A stretch of 32,742 nucleotides of DNA from an uncultured Caulobacterales bacterium (GCA_903851655.1 CAINOV010000367.1:1-32742); one strand, 5' to 3'; positions 1-8,220 are shown, numbered from the stretch's first letter. The notes: generated by a model not told the origin, from the sequence alone. Numbers and translations: made by a program.

Positions 1-1151
1 AGCCCATCAGCATTCAACAGCCTGAACATGATAGCAGTATGGCGAAGGCTGTAGAGCGTTCTGCTTTGCCCCGTAGCAGTCGTCTTGAGGTCAGCCAATT
101 TTAGCACCTGGTCGAATTGTCGGGCAATTTGCTGCAGGGCATAGGCGCGGTTCGATGAATGCGCCGGCTGGAAAACGAAATCGTCGTCCTTGCCGTAGCC
201 CTCAGCCTGTTGCCTCGCACGAAGGCGCTGATAAACCTTGATGGCGCTCGCCTGGGAGACCACCGGCTGCGAATGACCCTTGGTCGGTGGATAGTCTAAC
301 TTGAGATAACTGTTAGGCTTGTTGATGATTGACACGTGCTTGTGTTTCAGCACTTTCAGATCGGAAGGGCGAATATACGTATTGGTCATGAAGAGAATGA
401 CGTCGTATATCTCGTCATCAATTTTTATGGTTCTTTTTGCTCCCCTTGCGCCTGAAGCGACCGAGAACGTATTTCGCACATTGGTCCGAGCTGTTGTGTG
501 TAGCTTGAGATACTCATCGCTGTTGAACCAGGGTCGCGGATTATCGTCGAGCTTGAATGTGGGCATCGCGGGGAGGCTCTGGATCACCCCCATTTTCTGA
601 GCGTGCACCAGGATGGTCTTGATATGGGACCGGTAGGTCTTAAGCGTGTTGCTAGTGAGGTTCAGATCGCTTGAACCGATCTGCGTGAAGAACCCGCTGA
701 TGCACGCGTAATCGATATCGGCGACTTCCATCTTCCCGAAATAGGGGAGCAGATGCTTCTCCAGCCTCGCGGCGTCATACTTGGTCTTGGTGGCTGCAAG
801 CTCACCGCGTCGAACGCGGGCTTCATTTTCCAGGAGCAACTGCCGCGCACAGACTTCAAATCCGCTCTTCTTCGTGAGCGGCAGTTTGTTGATCGTCTTG
901 TATTTTAGCTCCGCGAAAAACTTTTTCGCCAGCTGAATGGCCTCGCGCCTATCCCTGGTTTTCAGGCTTCGCTTATAGACCTTTTTGTCCTCATAGAACC
1001 GCGCATACCAGTACGGTGACGCGGACATTTGGAAGATGGTGAGAGTGCCGTAGCCCTTCACCTTCTCGACAGTGTCCAACAACGGAACTGTGCGCTCGCG
1101 CCTGGGAGTGCTTGTTGAGCTACTCAAGTTGTCGGCGTCGGGATCTGCCAT
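1..1151 (-). CDS. Tyrosine recombinase / phage-type integrase, 3' end cut by window edge
   Basis: Reading the minus strand from an ATG at 1151 gives 383 open codons that run off the window. An N-terminal segment (about residues 40-85, with a YWYARFYEDKK-like strand) resembles an arm-DNA-binding or AP2-like integrase domain. A helical SAM-like core-binding region follows (about 95-200). The catalytic domain shows a first arginine in NTYIRPSDLKVL and the box-II segment YSLRHTA, where Tyr replaces the more usual His before LR. The catalytic Tyr lies beyond the window. The gene is clearly AT-richer than its neighbours, which indicates horizontal transfer. It sits beside a broken tRNA-Thr gene and points away from it, as expected for an integrase at the end of an integrated element. 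No good ribosome binding site precedes the ATG, so translation may be leaderless or weak. The family call is firm. The identity of the element (prophage, genomic island or ICE) cannot be judged from here. Confidence 0.88.
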   Translation of the reverse strand, partial: MADPDADNLSSSTSTPRRERTVPLLDTVEKVKGYGTLTIFQMSASPYWYARFYEDKKVYKRSLKTRDRREAIQLAKKFFAELKYKTINKLPLTKKSGFEVCARQLLLENEARVRRGELAATKTKYDAARLEKHLLPYFGKMEVADIDYACISGFFTQIGSSDLNLTSNTLKTYRSHIKTILVHAQKMGVIQSLPAMPTFKLDDNPRPWFNSDEYLKLHTTARTNVRNTFSVASGARGAKRTIKIDDEIYDVILFMTNTYIRPSDLKVLKHKHVSIINKPNSYLKLDYPPTKGHSQPVVSQASAIKVYQRLRARQQAEGYGKDDDFVFQPAHSSNRAYALQQIARQFDQVLKLADLKTTATGQSRTLYSLRHTAIMFRLLNADG

Positions 1152-1156
1152 AAAAA

Positions 1157-1184
1157 TTGTTGTATAGCAAATTCTATACAACAA
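1157..1184. promoter_or_regulatory. Perfect inverted repeat upstream of the integrase (candidate operator)
   Basis: Two 11-bp perfectly complementary arms, TTGTTGTATAG and CTATACAACAA, are separated by six bases (CAAATT). The inner arm ends five bases from the recombinase ATG, so anything bound here would block the start region. The placement suggests an autoregulatory or excisionase-type operator. A recombinase arm site is an alternative. Confidence 0.6.
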
Positions 1185-1232
1185 AAAGCGAAATTAATCG
1201 TTATAATTCAGCGGCTTAACTCTCACGCCTGA

Positions 1233-1274
1233 CGCATTACGAATGCGGTGCTCTACCGGCTGAGCTAAGGCGGC
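1233..1274 (-). pseudogene. tRNA-Thr(CGT) 5' half, truncated at the anticodon stem
   Basis: On the minus strand the sequence starting at 1274 reads as a normal tRNA 5' half. It has acceptor strand GCCGCCT, D-arm GCTCA...TAGAGC, and anticodon arm CCGCA-TTCGTAA-TGCG with anticodon CGT (positions 1241-1239). After the fourth base of the 3' anticodon strand the match to a tRNA stops. The final stem base would mispair, there is no variable loop or T-arm (no GGTTCRA motif), and no acceptor 3' strand complementary to GCCGCCT follows at the right distance. The break coincides with the change from GC-rich chromosome to AT-richer recombinase DNA, so this looks like an attachment-site junction. Between this fragment and the hemY-like stop (1275-1363) there is only a 6-bp GC hairpin (1285-1299) and no gene. 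Confidence 0.75.
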
Positions 1275-1363
1275 CCGGGACTGGCGCTCCAGAGGAGCGG
1301 CAGTGGCGGGGTGTTTAGCCTCGCGCGGCCGACTTGCCAAGGGCTTGTGTGCCGCGCGCCGGG

Positions 1364-2866
1364 TCAGCGGGCCGTGCGCCGACGCCGGCCCGGCGGCGAC
1401 GGACGGGGCGCGGACAGGGCCGCGGCGTCGTCCTCGGGGCCCGGATCGTCAGGGATCAGCGGCGACAGGTCGCCGGACCGGTCCGCGGCGTAGAACGGCG
1501 TCGAGGCCTGATAGGCCACCGGCAGGTCCGGCAGCTCGCTCAGGACCCGCTCCCCCCGCTCCAGGCGCGGATGGATCAGCTCGCCCGTCTCGGCGAACTG
1601 GGACACCAGCCGGCTCCAGTCCCCGGATCCATAGGCGAAGGCGCGGCCCTCGGGGTCGATGTCGCTCCAGTCCGGCTCCACGGCGGCGGCGGCGGCGCGG
1701 GTGATCCAGCCCCGGGCCTCGTCGGTGTCGTGGGCGGCCATGGCCACCCGGGCCATCAGGCCGCAGACCCGGGCGCTGGCGTCGGGGCGGTCCAGGCGCT
1801 CCCCGGCCTTGCGGGCCTGGAGAATGTCGCCGGCCAGCAGGGCCTGCTCCACCAGCAGGATGCGGCTCTCGTGGTGATCGGGATTGGCCTCGGCCAGCTG
1901 GGTGAGGCGCCGCGCCCGCTCCCGCGGGGTCTCCGCGGTGTTCAGGTCCCGCCAGGCCATGGCCAGACCGGGGTGCGGCCGCGCCTTCCAGGCCTGCTCG
2001 ATCAGCTGGGCGGCGCGGGCGGCGCGACCGTCGGCGGCGAGGCGGCGGGCGGCGGTGAGCACGCCCGGGGTGAAGTCCGGACGCAGCTTCGCCGCCTGGC
2101 TGGCCAGGTCGAGGGCCTCCTCCAGCGCCTTGGGATCGGCGGACAGCTCCCGCCGGGCGGCGGAGGCGGCCAGCAGGGCGGCGCGGGCCCGCTCCGCCGA
2201 GGCGGGAGAGACGATCTTGCGATCCAGGGCGTCCTTGGCCAGGGACAGGGCGGCGTCCCAGTCGCCGGCGGCCAGCCGCGCTTCCAGCAGGGCCCGCCAG
2301 GCCCAGCGGGCGGTCTTGGTCAGGCCGTAGGCCGCCTCGGCGTGACGCACGGCGTCGCCGGCGTCCCCCCGCCGCTGGGCCATCAGCATCAGGCCCCGGT
2401 GACCGGCGAGGCGCAGCTCGGGAAAGCCCAGCATGGCGTTGTAGGCGGCCATGGCGGCGGGCTCGTCCCCCGCGGCCTCGGCGGCGGAGGCGGCCAGCAC
2501 CCGCACCAGGGCCGGCTGGTCGTCGATATAGTCCGCGGCCTTCTGCGCCAGGCGCCGGGCGTCGGCGCCGGCCCCGGCGGCCACGGCCACGAAGCCCCGG
2601 GCGAGGCTTTCGGCCCCTTCCCGCCGGCGGGTCTCCGCCCGGGCCCGGGCGGCCCGGGTCGGCGCCGCCAGGAACCACAGCAGCAACTGCCAGGCGAGGG
2701 TCGCCAGCAAGGCGCCGAACACCACCGTGACCAGGGCCGCGGACGCCGTGGTGTCGATCCGCCAGCCCACCCAGGTGACGCTGGCCGAACCGGGATCCCC
2801 CGCGGCGGCGATGGCCACGGCGACGACGAAGGCGATGATCAGCAGGATCAGGAGCGTGCGGGTCAC
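1364..2866 (-). CDS. hemY: HemY N-terminal domain / TPR membrane protein
   Basis: The protein has about 500 residues. It opens with two hydrophobic helices (about 4-24 and 40-62), followed by the charged stretch APTRAARARAETRRREGAESLARGFVAVAAGA typical of the HemY N-terminal domain, given here in pieces only as a landmark. Alanine-rich TPR-like helical repeats then run to about residue 440, and the tail is low-complexity, Pro/Arg-rich. The family is an inner-membrane TPR protein encoded with late heme genes; its biochemical role is unsettled, and it is not the protoporphyrinogen oxidase also called HemY. The GTG start at 2866 is chosen because it overlaps the TGA of the upstream gene (GTGA), which implies translational coupling. 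A longer reading to 2971 would lie inside that gene and lacks the family's N-terminus. It is the last gene of the hemC-hemD-Mic60-hemY operon. Confidence 0.85.
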   Translation of the reverse strand: MTRTLLILLIIAFVVAVAIAAAGDPGSASVTWVGWRIDTTASAALVTVVFGALLATLAWQLLLWFLAAPTRAARARAETRRREGAESLARGFVAVAAGAGADARRLAQKAADYIDDQPALVRVLAASAAEAAGDEPAAMAAYNAMLGFPELRLAGHRGLMLMAQRRGDAGDAVRHAEAAYGLTKTARWAWRALLEARLAAGDWDAALSLAKDALDRKIVSPASAERARAALLAASAARRELSADPKALEEALDLASQAAKLRPDFTPGVLTAARRLAADGRAARAAQLIEQAWKARPHPGLAMAWRDLNTAETPRERARRLTQLAEANPDHHESRILLVEQALLAGDILQARKAGERLDRPDASARVCGLMARVAMAAHDTDEARGWITRAAAAAVEPDWSDIDPEGRAFAYGSGDWSRLVSQFAETGELIHPRLERGERVLSELPDLPVAYQASTPFYAADRSGDLSPLIPDDPGPEDDAAALSAPRPSPPGRRRRTAR

Positions 2867-3723
2867 TGGCCGGCCTCCCGGTCCACGGCGGCGAGGTTGC
2901 GCAGGGCCTTCAGGCGGATGGCGGCGATCTGGCGCTGCACCTCCGCCCGGCTGCGGGCGCGGTCCAGCCACACCTTGGCGGCGGCGGGCCCGTTGGAGGG
3001 CAGGGACTCGATCTCGCGGATCGCCCCTTCCAGGTCGCCGTCATTCACCTTGCGCTCCGCCCGCGCCAGGATCGCGTCAGGGTCCGACCCAGTCAGCCGG
3101 TTGATCCGACGGAGCGTGAACACCGCCGACAGGGCGTGGTTCAGGCGGGTGAGCAGGCCCGCGCCTTCCGCCGGGGTCTTGGCCGCGAAACTGGCCTGAC
3201 GGGCCATTTCCGGGAACTCGGCCACCAGCACCGCCCGGGTGGGGGCGCCGCGTTCCGCCAGGGGGCGGAGCGCCGTCAGATCGCCGGTGTCGGGCAGGAT
3301 CCGCGCCACGGTGTTCAGCTCTGCGACAAACGGCCGCCCGGTTTCGGACGCCTGGGACAGGCTGGCGGTGGCCAGCGCCGCCGCAGCGGCGCCGGTCAGG
3401 GAACGGCGATCGGCCTCCAGCCGGTCGACCCGCGCCGCCAGGGCCGCAGTTTCGGCGGCGGCGGCGGGCTGGACCGGAACCGGCGCTGCGGCCACGGGCG
3501 CGGAAACCGGAGTCTCCGTCGTCGGCGAGCGGCCGGCGCCTGCGGTCTCCGCCGGGGGCGGCGCGGGGGGAAACAGTTTGGACCCATAGAGGCCCACCAC
3601 CGCGCCGCCGACGATGCACACGGCGCAGGAGACCAGCCACATCCACACCATCGGCGTCAGCACGCGGCTGCGCCCCGGCCGGGGCCGGGGGGTGAGGTCG
3701 GAGGGGTCGCTGGCGAGGGTCAT
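2863..3723 (-). CDS. Mic60/mitofilin-like inner-membrane protein
   Basis: The protein has about 286 residues. A short Pro/Arg-rich cytoplasmic tail leads into one membrane helix (about 24-46, including MVWMWLVSCAVCIVGG). A Pro/Ala-rich linker and a brief coiled coil (about 88-108, ARVDRLEADRRSL) follow. The C-terminal mitofilin domain shows FEMARQA-like, LNHALSAVFTLRRINR and ARAERKVNDGDLEGAIREIESL motifs. Alphaproteobacterial Mic60 is the bacterial relative of the mitochondrial cristae organiser and bends intracytoplasmic or inner membranes. Its gene commonly lies between hemD and hemY, exactly as here. The ATG at 3723 lies 10 nt after the hemD stop; an upstream in-frame start at 3828 would overlap hemD and is rejected. 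The coiled coil is much shorter than in the mitochondrial protein. Identification rests on the C-terminal domain plus gene order. Confidence 0.8.
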   Translation of the reverse strand: MTLASDPSDLTPRPRPGRSRVLTPMVWMWLVSCAVCIVGGAVVGLYGSKLFPPAPPPAETAGAGRSPTTETPVSAPVAAAPVPVQPAAAAETAALAARVDRLEADRRSLTGAAAAALATASLSQASETGRPFVAELNTVARILPDTGDLTALRPLAERGAPTRAVLVAEFPEMARQASFAAKTPAEGAGLLTRLNHALSAVFTLRRINRLTGSDPDAILARAERKVNDGDLEGAIREIESLPSNGPAAAKVWLDRARSRAEVQRQIAAIRLKALRNLAAVDREAGQ

Positions 3724-3733
3724 GGGCAACCGG

Positions 3734-4465
3734 TCATTGGCGCACCGGCGCTGCGGGAGGCGCGCCGGCCAGGGTGTCGACCACGACCTTAAGCAATGCC
3801 GTCTCCCGGGGGAACGGGGGACACGCAATTTCTCTGAAACCGACAGCCGCCAGCGGCGCGGCGCAGGCGTCGGACAGGGCGAACAGCACGGTGTGTGTCA
3901 GGGCCTCCCCCGGCTGCAGGCGCTCCGCCAGGACGGCGGCGGCGCTGGGGGACTGGACCAGGACCCCGGCCAGCCGGCCGGCCCGCAGATCCGCAAGGGC
4001 CGGCGCCCAGCCGCTGCAGACCGGGTCCGTGCGGTAGACGGGCCACGGGATGACGGCCCGCCCGACGGTCGACAGGTCGCCGGCGGTGACCGCGGCGCAG
4101 GGATGCAGGAGGCGCAGGCCCGGCGGCGTTCCGGCCAGCGTCCGGGCCAGGTCGGCCACCGCCCCGTCGGCGTCGGCGGCCACGGTCCAGCCCGCCGCTC
4201 GCGCCGCCCGGGCCGTCGCCTCGCCCACGGCGTAGACCGGCAGGGTCCGGTCGGAGGTGAGCGCCGCGACCTGGCGCACGGCGGCGGCGCTGGTGAAGAC
4301 CAGGGCGTCGTGGTCGCTCAACCTGTCCGCCGAGGTCGCGAGGGGCGTGGTCTCGATCAGGGGCGCGACCACCGGGACGAGGCCCGCCTGCGCCAGACGC
4401 TCCGCCGTCGCCGCGGCGCCCGGCGCGGCCCGGGTCACCCACACCCGCGGCGCGGCGCCGGTCAT
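3734..4465 (-). CDS. hemD: Uroporphyrinogen-III synthase
   Basis: The protein has 243 residues, the normal length. The start VWVTRAAPGA matches the family's N-terminal strand where an Arg sits near the entry of the active cleft. ALVFTSAAAVRQVAAL, VYAVGEATARAARAAGW and LVQSPSAAAVLAERL are the expected two-lobed HemD signatures. The enzyme cyclises hydroxymethylbilane with inversion of ring D to give uroporphyrinogen III, the common precursor of heme, siroheme and cobalamin. Its ATG at 4465 is only three bases after the hemC stop, so the two consecutive pathway enzymes are co-translated. HemD is poorly conserved in general, but adjacency to hemC removes doubt. Confidence 0.93.
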   Translation of the reverse strand: MTGAAPRVWVTRAAPGAAATAERLAQAGLVPVVAPLIETTPLATSADRLSDHDALVFTSAAAVRQVAALTSDRTLPVYAVGEATARAARAAGWTVAADADGAVADLARTLAGTPPGLRLLHPCAAVTAGDLSTVGRAVIPWPVYRTDPVCSGWAPALADLRAGRLAGVLVQSPSAAAVLAERLQPGEALTHTVLFALSDACAAPLAAVGFREIACPPFPRETALLKVVVDTLAGAPPAAPVRQ

Positions 4466-4468
4466 CGC

Positions 4469-5434
4469 CTAGTCCGGCGGGGTGAGGGCGTCGCCGCCCT
4501 CCCGCCGCACGATCTCCCCCAGCTCCCGGCCGAGGCGGCCGGCCTCGTCGATCACCGCCTGGCCGGCGGTCGCGGCGGGGATCGTCCCCTCCCGCCGCCA
4601 GCGCTGGGATCCGTCGGCGGCAAGGCCCTCCACCACCAGGGACAGGCTCCCGCCGGACAGGACGGCGTAGGCGCCCACGGCGGTCTTGCAGGAGCCTTCC
4701 AGCGCCTCCAGCGCGCCGCGCTCGGCGGCCACGCAGAGTTCGGTCTCGGCGTGGTTGAGGGCCCGGATGACCGGATGGTCCATGTCCGCCGTGCGGGTCT
4801 GCAGGGTCAGGCAGCCCTGGCCGGGGGCGGGGGGCGCCTCCACCGGGTCGATGAGACCGGCGACCCGGTCGGCCATGCCCAGCCGCTTCAGCCCGGCATA
4901 GGCCAGCACGATACCCTCGGCGAACCCCTCCTCCAGCTTGGCGAGGCGGGTGTCCACATTGCCGCGGAGCAGCTGCAGTGACAGGTCCGGCCGGCGGAAC
5001 AGGGCCTGGGCCTGGCGTCGCAGGCTGGCGGTGCCCAGGCGCGCGCCCTGGGGCAGGTCCTCGATCCGCGTGGCCACGTGAGAGATGAAGGCGTCCCGGG
5101 GATCCTCCCGCTCCGGATAGGCGGCGACGCTGAGGCCGGAGGGCGAGACGGACGGCATGTCCTTCAGGCAGTGCACGGCGAGGTCGATACGGTCGTCCAG
5201 CAGCGCCTCCTCGATCTCCTTGGTGAACAGGGCCTTGCCGCCGATCTCCAGCAGCCGGCGGTCCTGGATCCGGTCGCCCGTGGTGGTGATGAAGATCACC
5301 GGCGCGACCCGTTCCGCGTCCGCCGGGTCCGCGCCCATCAGCCGGGTGACTTCGGCCTGGATGTAGCGGGCCTGCACCTGGGACAGGCGCGACCCCCGCG
5401 CCCCGATACGGATGGGAGAGGAGCTGTGTTGCAT
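4469..5434 (-). CDS. hemC: Porphobilinogen deaminase (hydroxymethylbilane synthase)
   Basis: The protein has 321 residues, the usual size. It begins IRIGARGSRLSQVQA and contains DLAVHCLKDMPS, GTASLRRQAQ and LLRGNVDTRLAKL, the family's substrate- and cofactor-binding motifs. The dipyrromethane-cofactor cysteine is in EGSCKTAVGAYA at about residue 248. The enzyme polymerises four porphobilinogen units into hydroxymethylbilane in the cytoplasm. It heads the minus-strand heme operon and is transcribed away from tsaD. The 135-nt divergent spacer (5435-5569) must hold both promoters, but I could not pick a convincing -35/-10 pair there. Confidence 0.96.
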   Translation of the reverse strand: MQHSSSPIRIGARGSRLSQVQARYIQAEVTRLMGADPADAERVAPVIFITTTGDRIQDRRLLEIGGKALFTKEIEEALLDDRIDLAVHCLKDMPSVSPSGLSVAAYPEREDPRDAFISHVATRIEDLPQGARLGTASLRRQAQALFRRPDLSLQLLRGNVDTRLAKLEEGFAEGIVLAYAGLKRLGMADRVAGLIDPVEAPPAPGQGCLTLQTRTADMDHPVIRALNHAETELCVAAERGALEALEGSCKTAVGAYAVLSGGSLSLVVEGLAADGSQRWRREGTIPAATAGQAVIDEAGRLGRELGEIVRREGGDALTPPD

Positions 5435-5569
5435 CGTGGGGTCCGGACCGTTACCTGAGGGCTCTGCCGTCCATGGCTACCGGAGACGGAGCCGCGTTTC
5501 AATGCGGGCGGCGCATCCCGGTCCGAGCCCCCCGGTCCAACCTCCAGGTCAGGAGACCCTGTCCGCGCC

Positions 5570-6667
5570 ATGCAACCCCCTCTCACCGTCCTCGGGATCG
5601 AGACCAGCTGCGACGAGACAGCGGCGGCGGTGGTGCGGCTGGGCGCCGGGACGGACGCCCGGCCCGAGGTCCTGTCCTCGGTGATCGCCACCCAGTTCGA
5701 GCGGCATCGTCCCTATGGCGGCGTGGTGCCGGAAATCGCCGCCCGGGCCCATGCGGAGGTGATCGATACGGTGATCCGCGCGGCGATGGACGAAAGCGGC
5801 GTCGGCTTCGGCGGCCTTGGCGGCGTGGCGGCCACGGCGGGCCCCGGGCTGATCGGCGGGGTGATGGTCGGCCTGGCGGCGGGCAAGGCCGTGGCCCTGG
5901 CCCGGAACCTGCCCCTGATCGCGGTGAACCATCTGGAGGGTCACGCCCTGTCCCCCCGGCTGACGGAGGACGCGCCCTATCCCTATCTGCTGCTGCTGGT
6001 GTCGGGGGGGCATTGCCAGCTGCTGTCGGTGGAGGGGGTCGGACGCTGCACGCGGCTGGGGACCACCATCGACGACGCCGCGGGGGAGGCGTTCGACAAG
6101 ATCGCCATGACCCTGGGCCTCGGCTATCCCGGCGGGCCGGCGCTGGAGCGGCTGGCGGCCACGGGCGACCCGACGCGCTTCGCCCTGCCGCGGATGCTGC
6201 TGGGCCGGGCCGGGTGCGACTTCTCGTTTTCCGGATTGAAGACCGCGGCGGCGCGACAGGCGGCGGGCCTGACCGATGACGGCGCGCGGGCGGACCTGGC
6301 GGCTTCCGTGCAGCAGGCCATCGCCCGCCAGCTGGCCGAACGCACCGCCCGGGCGATCACCCTGCACCTTCAGCGCTTCGGTGACGCCGGCCGCGTGCTG
6401 GCGGTGGCGGGGGGCGTGGCGGCCAACGGCGCGGTCCGCGCCGCACTGGCGGCGACGGCGTCCGCCCACGACTTCCGCTTCGTCGCCCCGCCGCTGAAGT
6501 ACTGCACGGACAACGCCGCCATGATCGCCCTGGCCGGGGCGGAGCGGCTTCAGCTCGGCCTGACCGACCCCCTGGACGTGGCCGCCCGGCCCCGTTGGCC
6601 CCTGGACGAGGCGACGGCGCTGAGCGCGCCGGTGCACGCGCCGGGCCGGAAAGGGGCCAAGGCATGA
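5570..6667 (+). CDS. tsaD: tRNA N6-threonylcarbamoyladenosine synthase subunit TsaD
   Basis: The protein has 365 residues. The ASKHA-fold start [15 protein letters not shown], the metal-binding HLEGH motif, the glycine-rich [12 protein letters not shown] strand and the C-terminal [12 protein letters not shown] with its metal-binding Asp are all intact. TsaD, with TsaB and TsaE, transfers threonylcarbamoyl from TsaC-made TC-AMP to A37 of tRNAs reading ANN codons. TsaB, TsaC and TsaE are not in this window. The stop overlaps the gpsA start (ATGA at 6664-6667), so the two genes are coupled. Divergence from hemC is a familiar alphaproteobacterial arrangement. Confidence 0.97.
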   Translation: MQPPLTVLGIETSCDETAAAVVRLGAGTDARPEVLSSVIATQFERHRPYGGVVPEIAARAHAEVIDTVIRAAMDESGVGFGGLGGVAATAGPGLIGGVMVGLAAGKAVALARNLPLIAVNHLEGHALSPRLTEDAPYPYLLLLVSGGHCQLLSVEGVGRCTRLGTTIDDAAGEAFDKIAMTLGLGYPGGPALERLAATGDPTRFALPRMLLGRAGCDFSFSGLKTAAARQAAGLTDDGARADLAASVQQAIARQLAERTARAITLHLQRFGDAGRVLAVAGGVAANGAVRAALAATASAHDFRFVAPPLKYCTDNAAMIALAGAERLQLGLTDPLDVAARPRWPLDEATALSAPVHAPGRKGAKA

Positions 6668-7653
6668 CGGACTTCGACCGCATCGGCGTCATCGGCGGCG
6701 GGGCCTGGGGCACGGCCCTGGCCCAGGTCTGCGCCCGGCCGGGGGTGGACGTGCTGTTGCACGCCCGGGAGCCGGAGGTGGCGGCGGAGATCAACGCCGC
6801 CCACCGGAACACCTCGTTCCTGCCGGACGTCCCCCTCGACCCATCGATTCGGGCGACGGACGCCCTGTCGGACCTCGCCGACCGGCAGCTGCTGCTGGTG
6901 GTCACCCCGGCGCAGCACATGCGCGCGACCCTGGCGGCGCTCGGCCCCACGGGGGCGCCGCTGGTGCTGTGCTCCAAGGGCGTGGAGCAGTCGACCCTCA
7001 GGCTGATGACCGACGTGGCCGCGGAGACCCGGCCCGGCGCGCCGCTGGCGGTCCTGTCCGGGCCCAGCTTCGCCGCCGAGGTGGCCCGGCGCCAGCCCAC
7101 CGCCGTGACCCTGGCCTGCGCCGACGCGGCCCTGGGCGAGGCCATCGCCCGGCGCCTCGCCACTCCGAGCTTCCGGCCCTATCTCAGCGCCGACCTGATC
7201 GGCGCCGAGGCCGGCGGGGCGGTGAAGAACGTCCTGGCCATCGCCTGCGGCGTGGTGGAGGGCATGGGCCTGGGCCGCAGCGCCCACGCCGCCCTGATCA
7301 CCCGGGGATTCGCCGAGATGACCCGTCTCGGCGTGGCCCTCGGGGGCCGGGCGGAGACCCTGGCCGGCCTGTGCGGGCTGGGCGACCTGGTGCTGACCTG
7401 CTCGTCGCCCCAGTCCCGCAACATGTCCGTCGGCCTGGCCCTGGGCCGCGGCCAGTCTCTGGCCGACGCCCTGTCCGGCAAGCTGTCCGTGGCCGAGGGC
7501 GTGGCCTCCGCCCCCGGCGTCCGCGACCTGGCCCGCAGGCTGGGCGTGGACATGCCGATCTGCGAGACCACCGCCGCCCTGCTGGCGGGAGCGACCCGGC
7601 TGGACGACGCCGTCGCTGGCCTTCTGTCCCGCCCCCTGCGTCACGAAACCTGA
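6664..7653 (+). CDS. gpsA: Glycerol-3-phosphate dehydrogenase [NAD(P)+]
   Basis: The protein has 329 residues. The Rossmann fingerprint [14 protein letters not shown] is at the N-terminus. [13 protein letters not shown], the catalytic-lysine segment [13 protein letters not shown] and [15 protein letters not shown] follow in canonical order. It reduces dihydroxyacetone phosphate to sn-glycerol 3-phosphate for phospholipid synthesis in the cytoplasm. The ATG at 6664 overlaps the tsaD TGA; an in-frame start at 6595 inside tsaD is disfavoured because it would add about 23 residues before the Rossmann strand. A strong GAAGGA ribosome site for the next gene follows directly after its stop. Confidence 0.97.
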   Translation: MTDFDRIGVIGGGAWGTALAQVCARPGVDVLLHAREPEVAAEINAAHRNTSFLPDVPLDPSIRATDALSDLADRQLLLVVTPAQHMRATLAALGPTGAPLVLCSKGVEQSTLRLMTDVAAETRPGAPLAVLSGPSFAAEVARRQPTAVTLACADAALGEAIARRLATPSFRPYLSADLIGAEAGGAVKNVLAIACGVVEGMGLGRSAHAALITRGFAEMTRLGVALGGRAETLAGLCGLGDLVLTCSSPQSRNMSVGLALGRGQSLADALSGKLSVAEGVASAPGVRDLARRLGVDMPICETTAALLAGATRLDDAVAGLLSRPLRHET

Positions 7654-7663
7654 AGGATGTCCC

Positions 7664-7948
7664 ATGGCCCTGTTTGCGATCATCTGCCTCGACAAGCCCG
7701 GCGCGCTGGAGCTGCGCCTGGCCACCCGCGAGCGGCATCTGGCCTATGCGGACGGACGCGGCGTGGTCCGCGCCGGCGGGGCCTTTCTCGACGCGGACGG
7801 CAAGCCCGAAGGCTCGCTGATCATCATCGAGGTCGAGGACATGGCCGCAGCCCGGGCCTTCGCCGACAATGACCCGTATTCCCAGGCGGGCGTCTTCGCC
7901 TCGGTGGAGGTGCGCCCCTGGCGGCTGGCCCTGGGCGGACTGGCGTGA
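7664..7948 (+). CDS. YciI family protein
   Basis: The protein has 94 residues and is a compact alpha/beta-barrel (ferredoxin-like) fold of the YciI/YCII-related family. Typical features are the N-terminal strand MALFAIICLDKPG, the conserved His in RERHLAYADG, the Asp in FLDADGKPEGSLIIIE, and the C-terminal AFADNDPYSQAGVF. Family members are suspected small enzymes or dimeric binding proteins with a His-Asp pair, but no cellular role is established. It lies 10 nt after gpsA with a good ribosome site (GAAGGATG) and overlaps the next start by GTGA, making it part of the tsaD-gpsA operon. Confidence 0.9.
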   Translation: MALFAIICLDKPGALELRLATRERHLAYADGRGVVRAGGAFLDADGKPEGSLIIIEVEDMAAARAFADNDPYSQAGVFASVEVRPWRLALGGLA

Positions 7949-8220
7949 GGCCGGCGCCGACGGCCGATCTGGAGGTCGCCGCGGCGGACGGAACCCTGCG
8001 GCGCTGGCGCAACGCCTGCCCCCACACCGGCGGCCCCCTGGCGCCTCCGGGCATCCTGCCCCTGTCGCGGGACGGGGCGCATCTGGTCTGCCAGACCCAC
8101 GGCGCCCTGTTCCGGGCGGAGGACGGCTTCTGCGTCGCCGGTCCCTGCGCGGGGGCCTGGCTCCGACCTGGGCTCAGGCCTGCGCCGTCTCCGCCATCCG
8201 GCGCAGCAGGGCCCAGGTGA
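7945..8220 (+). CDS. Short Rieske-type [2Fe-2S] protein
   Basis: The protein has 91 residues. Both cluster-ligand boxes of a Rieske ferredoxin are present: CPHTGGPL (Cys-x-His) at about residue 24 and CQTHGALF (Cys-x2-His) at about 50. These are followed by EDGFCVAGPCAG, as in small ferredoxin-type Rieske proteins that pass electrons to oxygenases or other partners. The GTG start overlaps the YciI stop (GTGA). Oddities: only about 23 residues precede the first ligand box, fewer than usual, and the tail after GPCAG is low-complexity and overlaps 47 nt of the convergent DUF971 gene. It could be a genuinely minimal protein or one whose C-terminus is eroding. No oxygenase or reductase partner is adjacent. 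Confidence 0.78.
   Translation: MRPAPTADLEVAAADGTLRRWRNACPHTGGPLAPPGILPLSRDGAHLVCQTHGALFRAEDGFCVAGPCAGAWLRPGLRPAPSPPSGAAGPR

Noticed and set aside
319-859. Small open frames on either strand at the left edge
   Set aside because: They are alternative frames of the recombinase, which explains the whole segment 1-1151 in one reading.
1199-1274. Intact tRNA-Thr
   Set aside because: No T-arm, variable loop or acceptor 3' strand can be formed from the bases after the anticodon stem.
1334-3199. Long plus-strand open frame over the hemY-like and Mic60-like genes
   Set aside because: Gly/Gln/Arg/Pro-rich translation with no domain, antisense to two recognisable families; an artefact of high GC.
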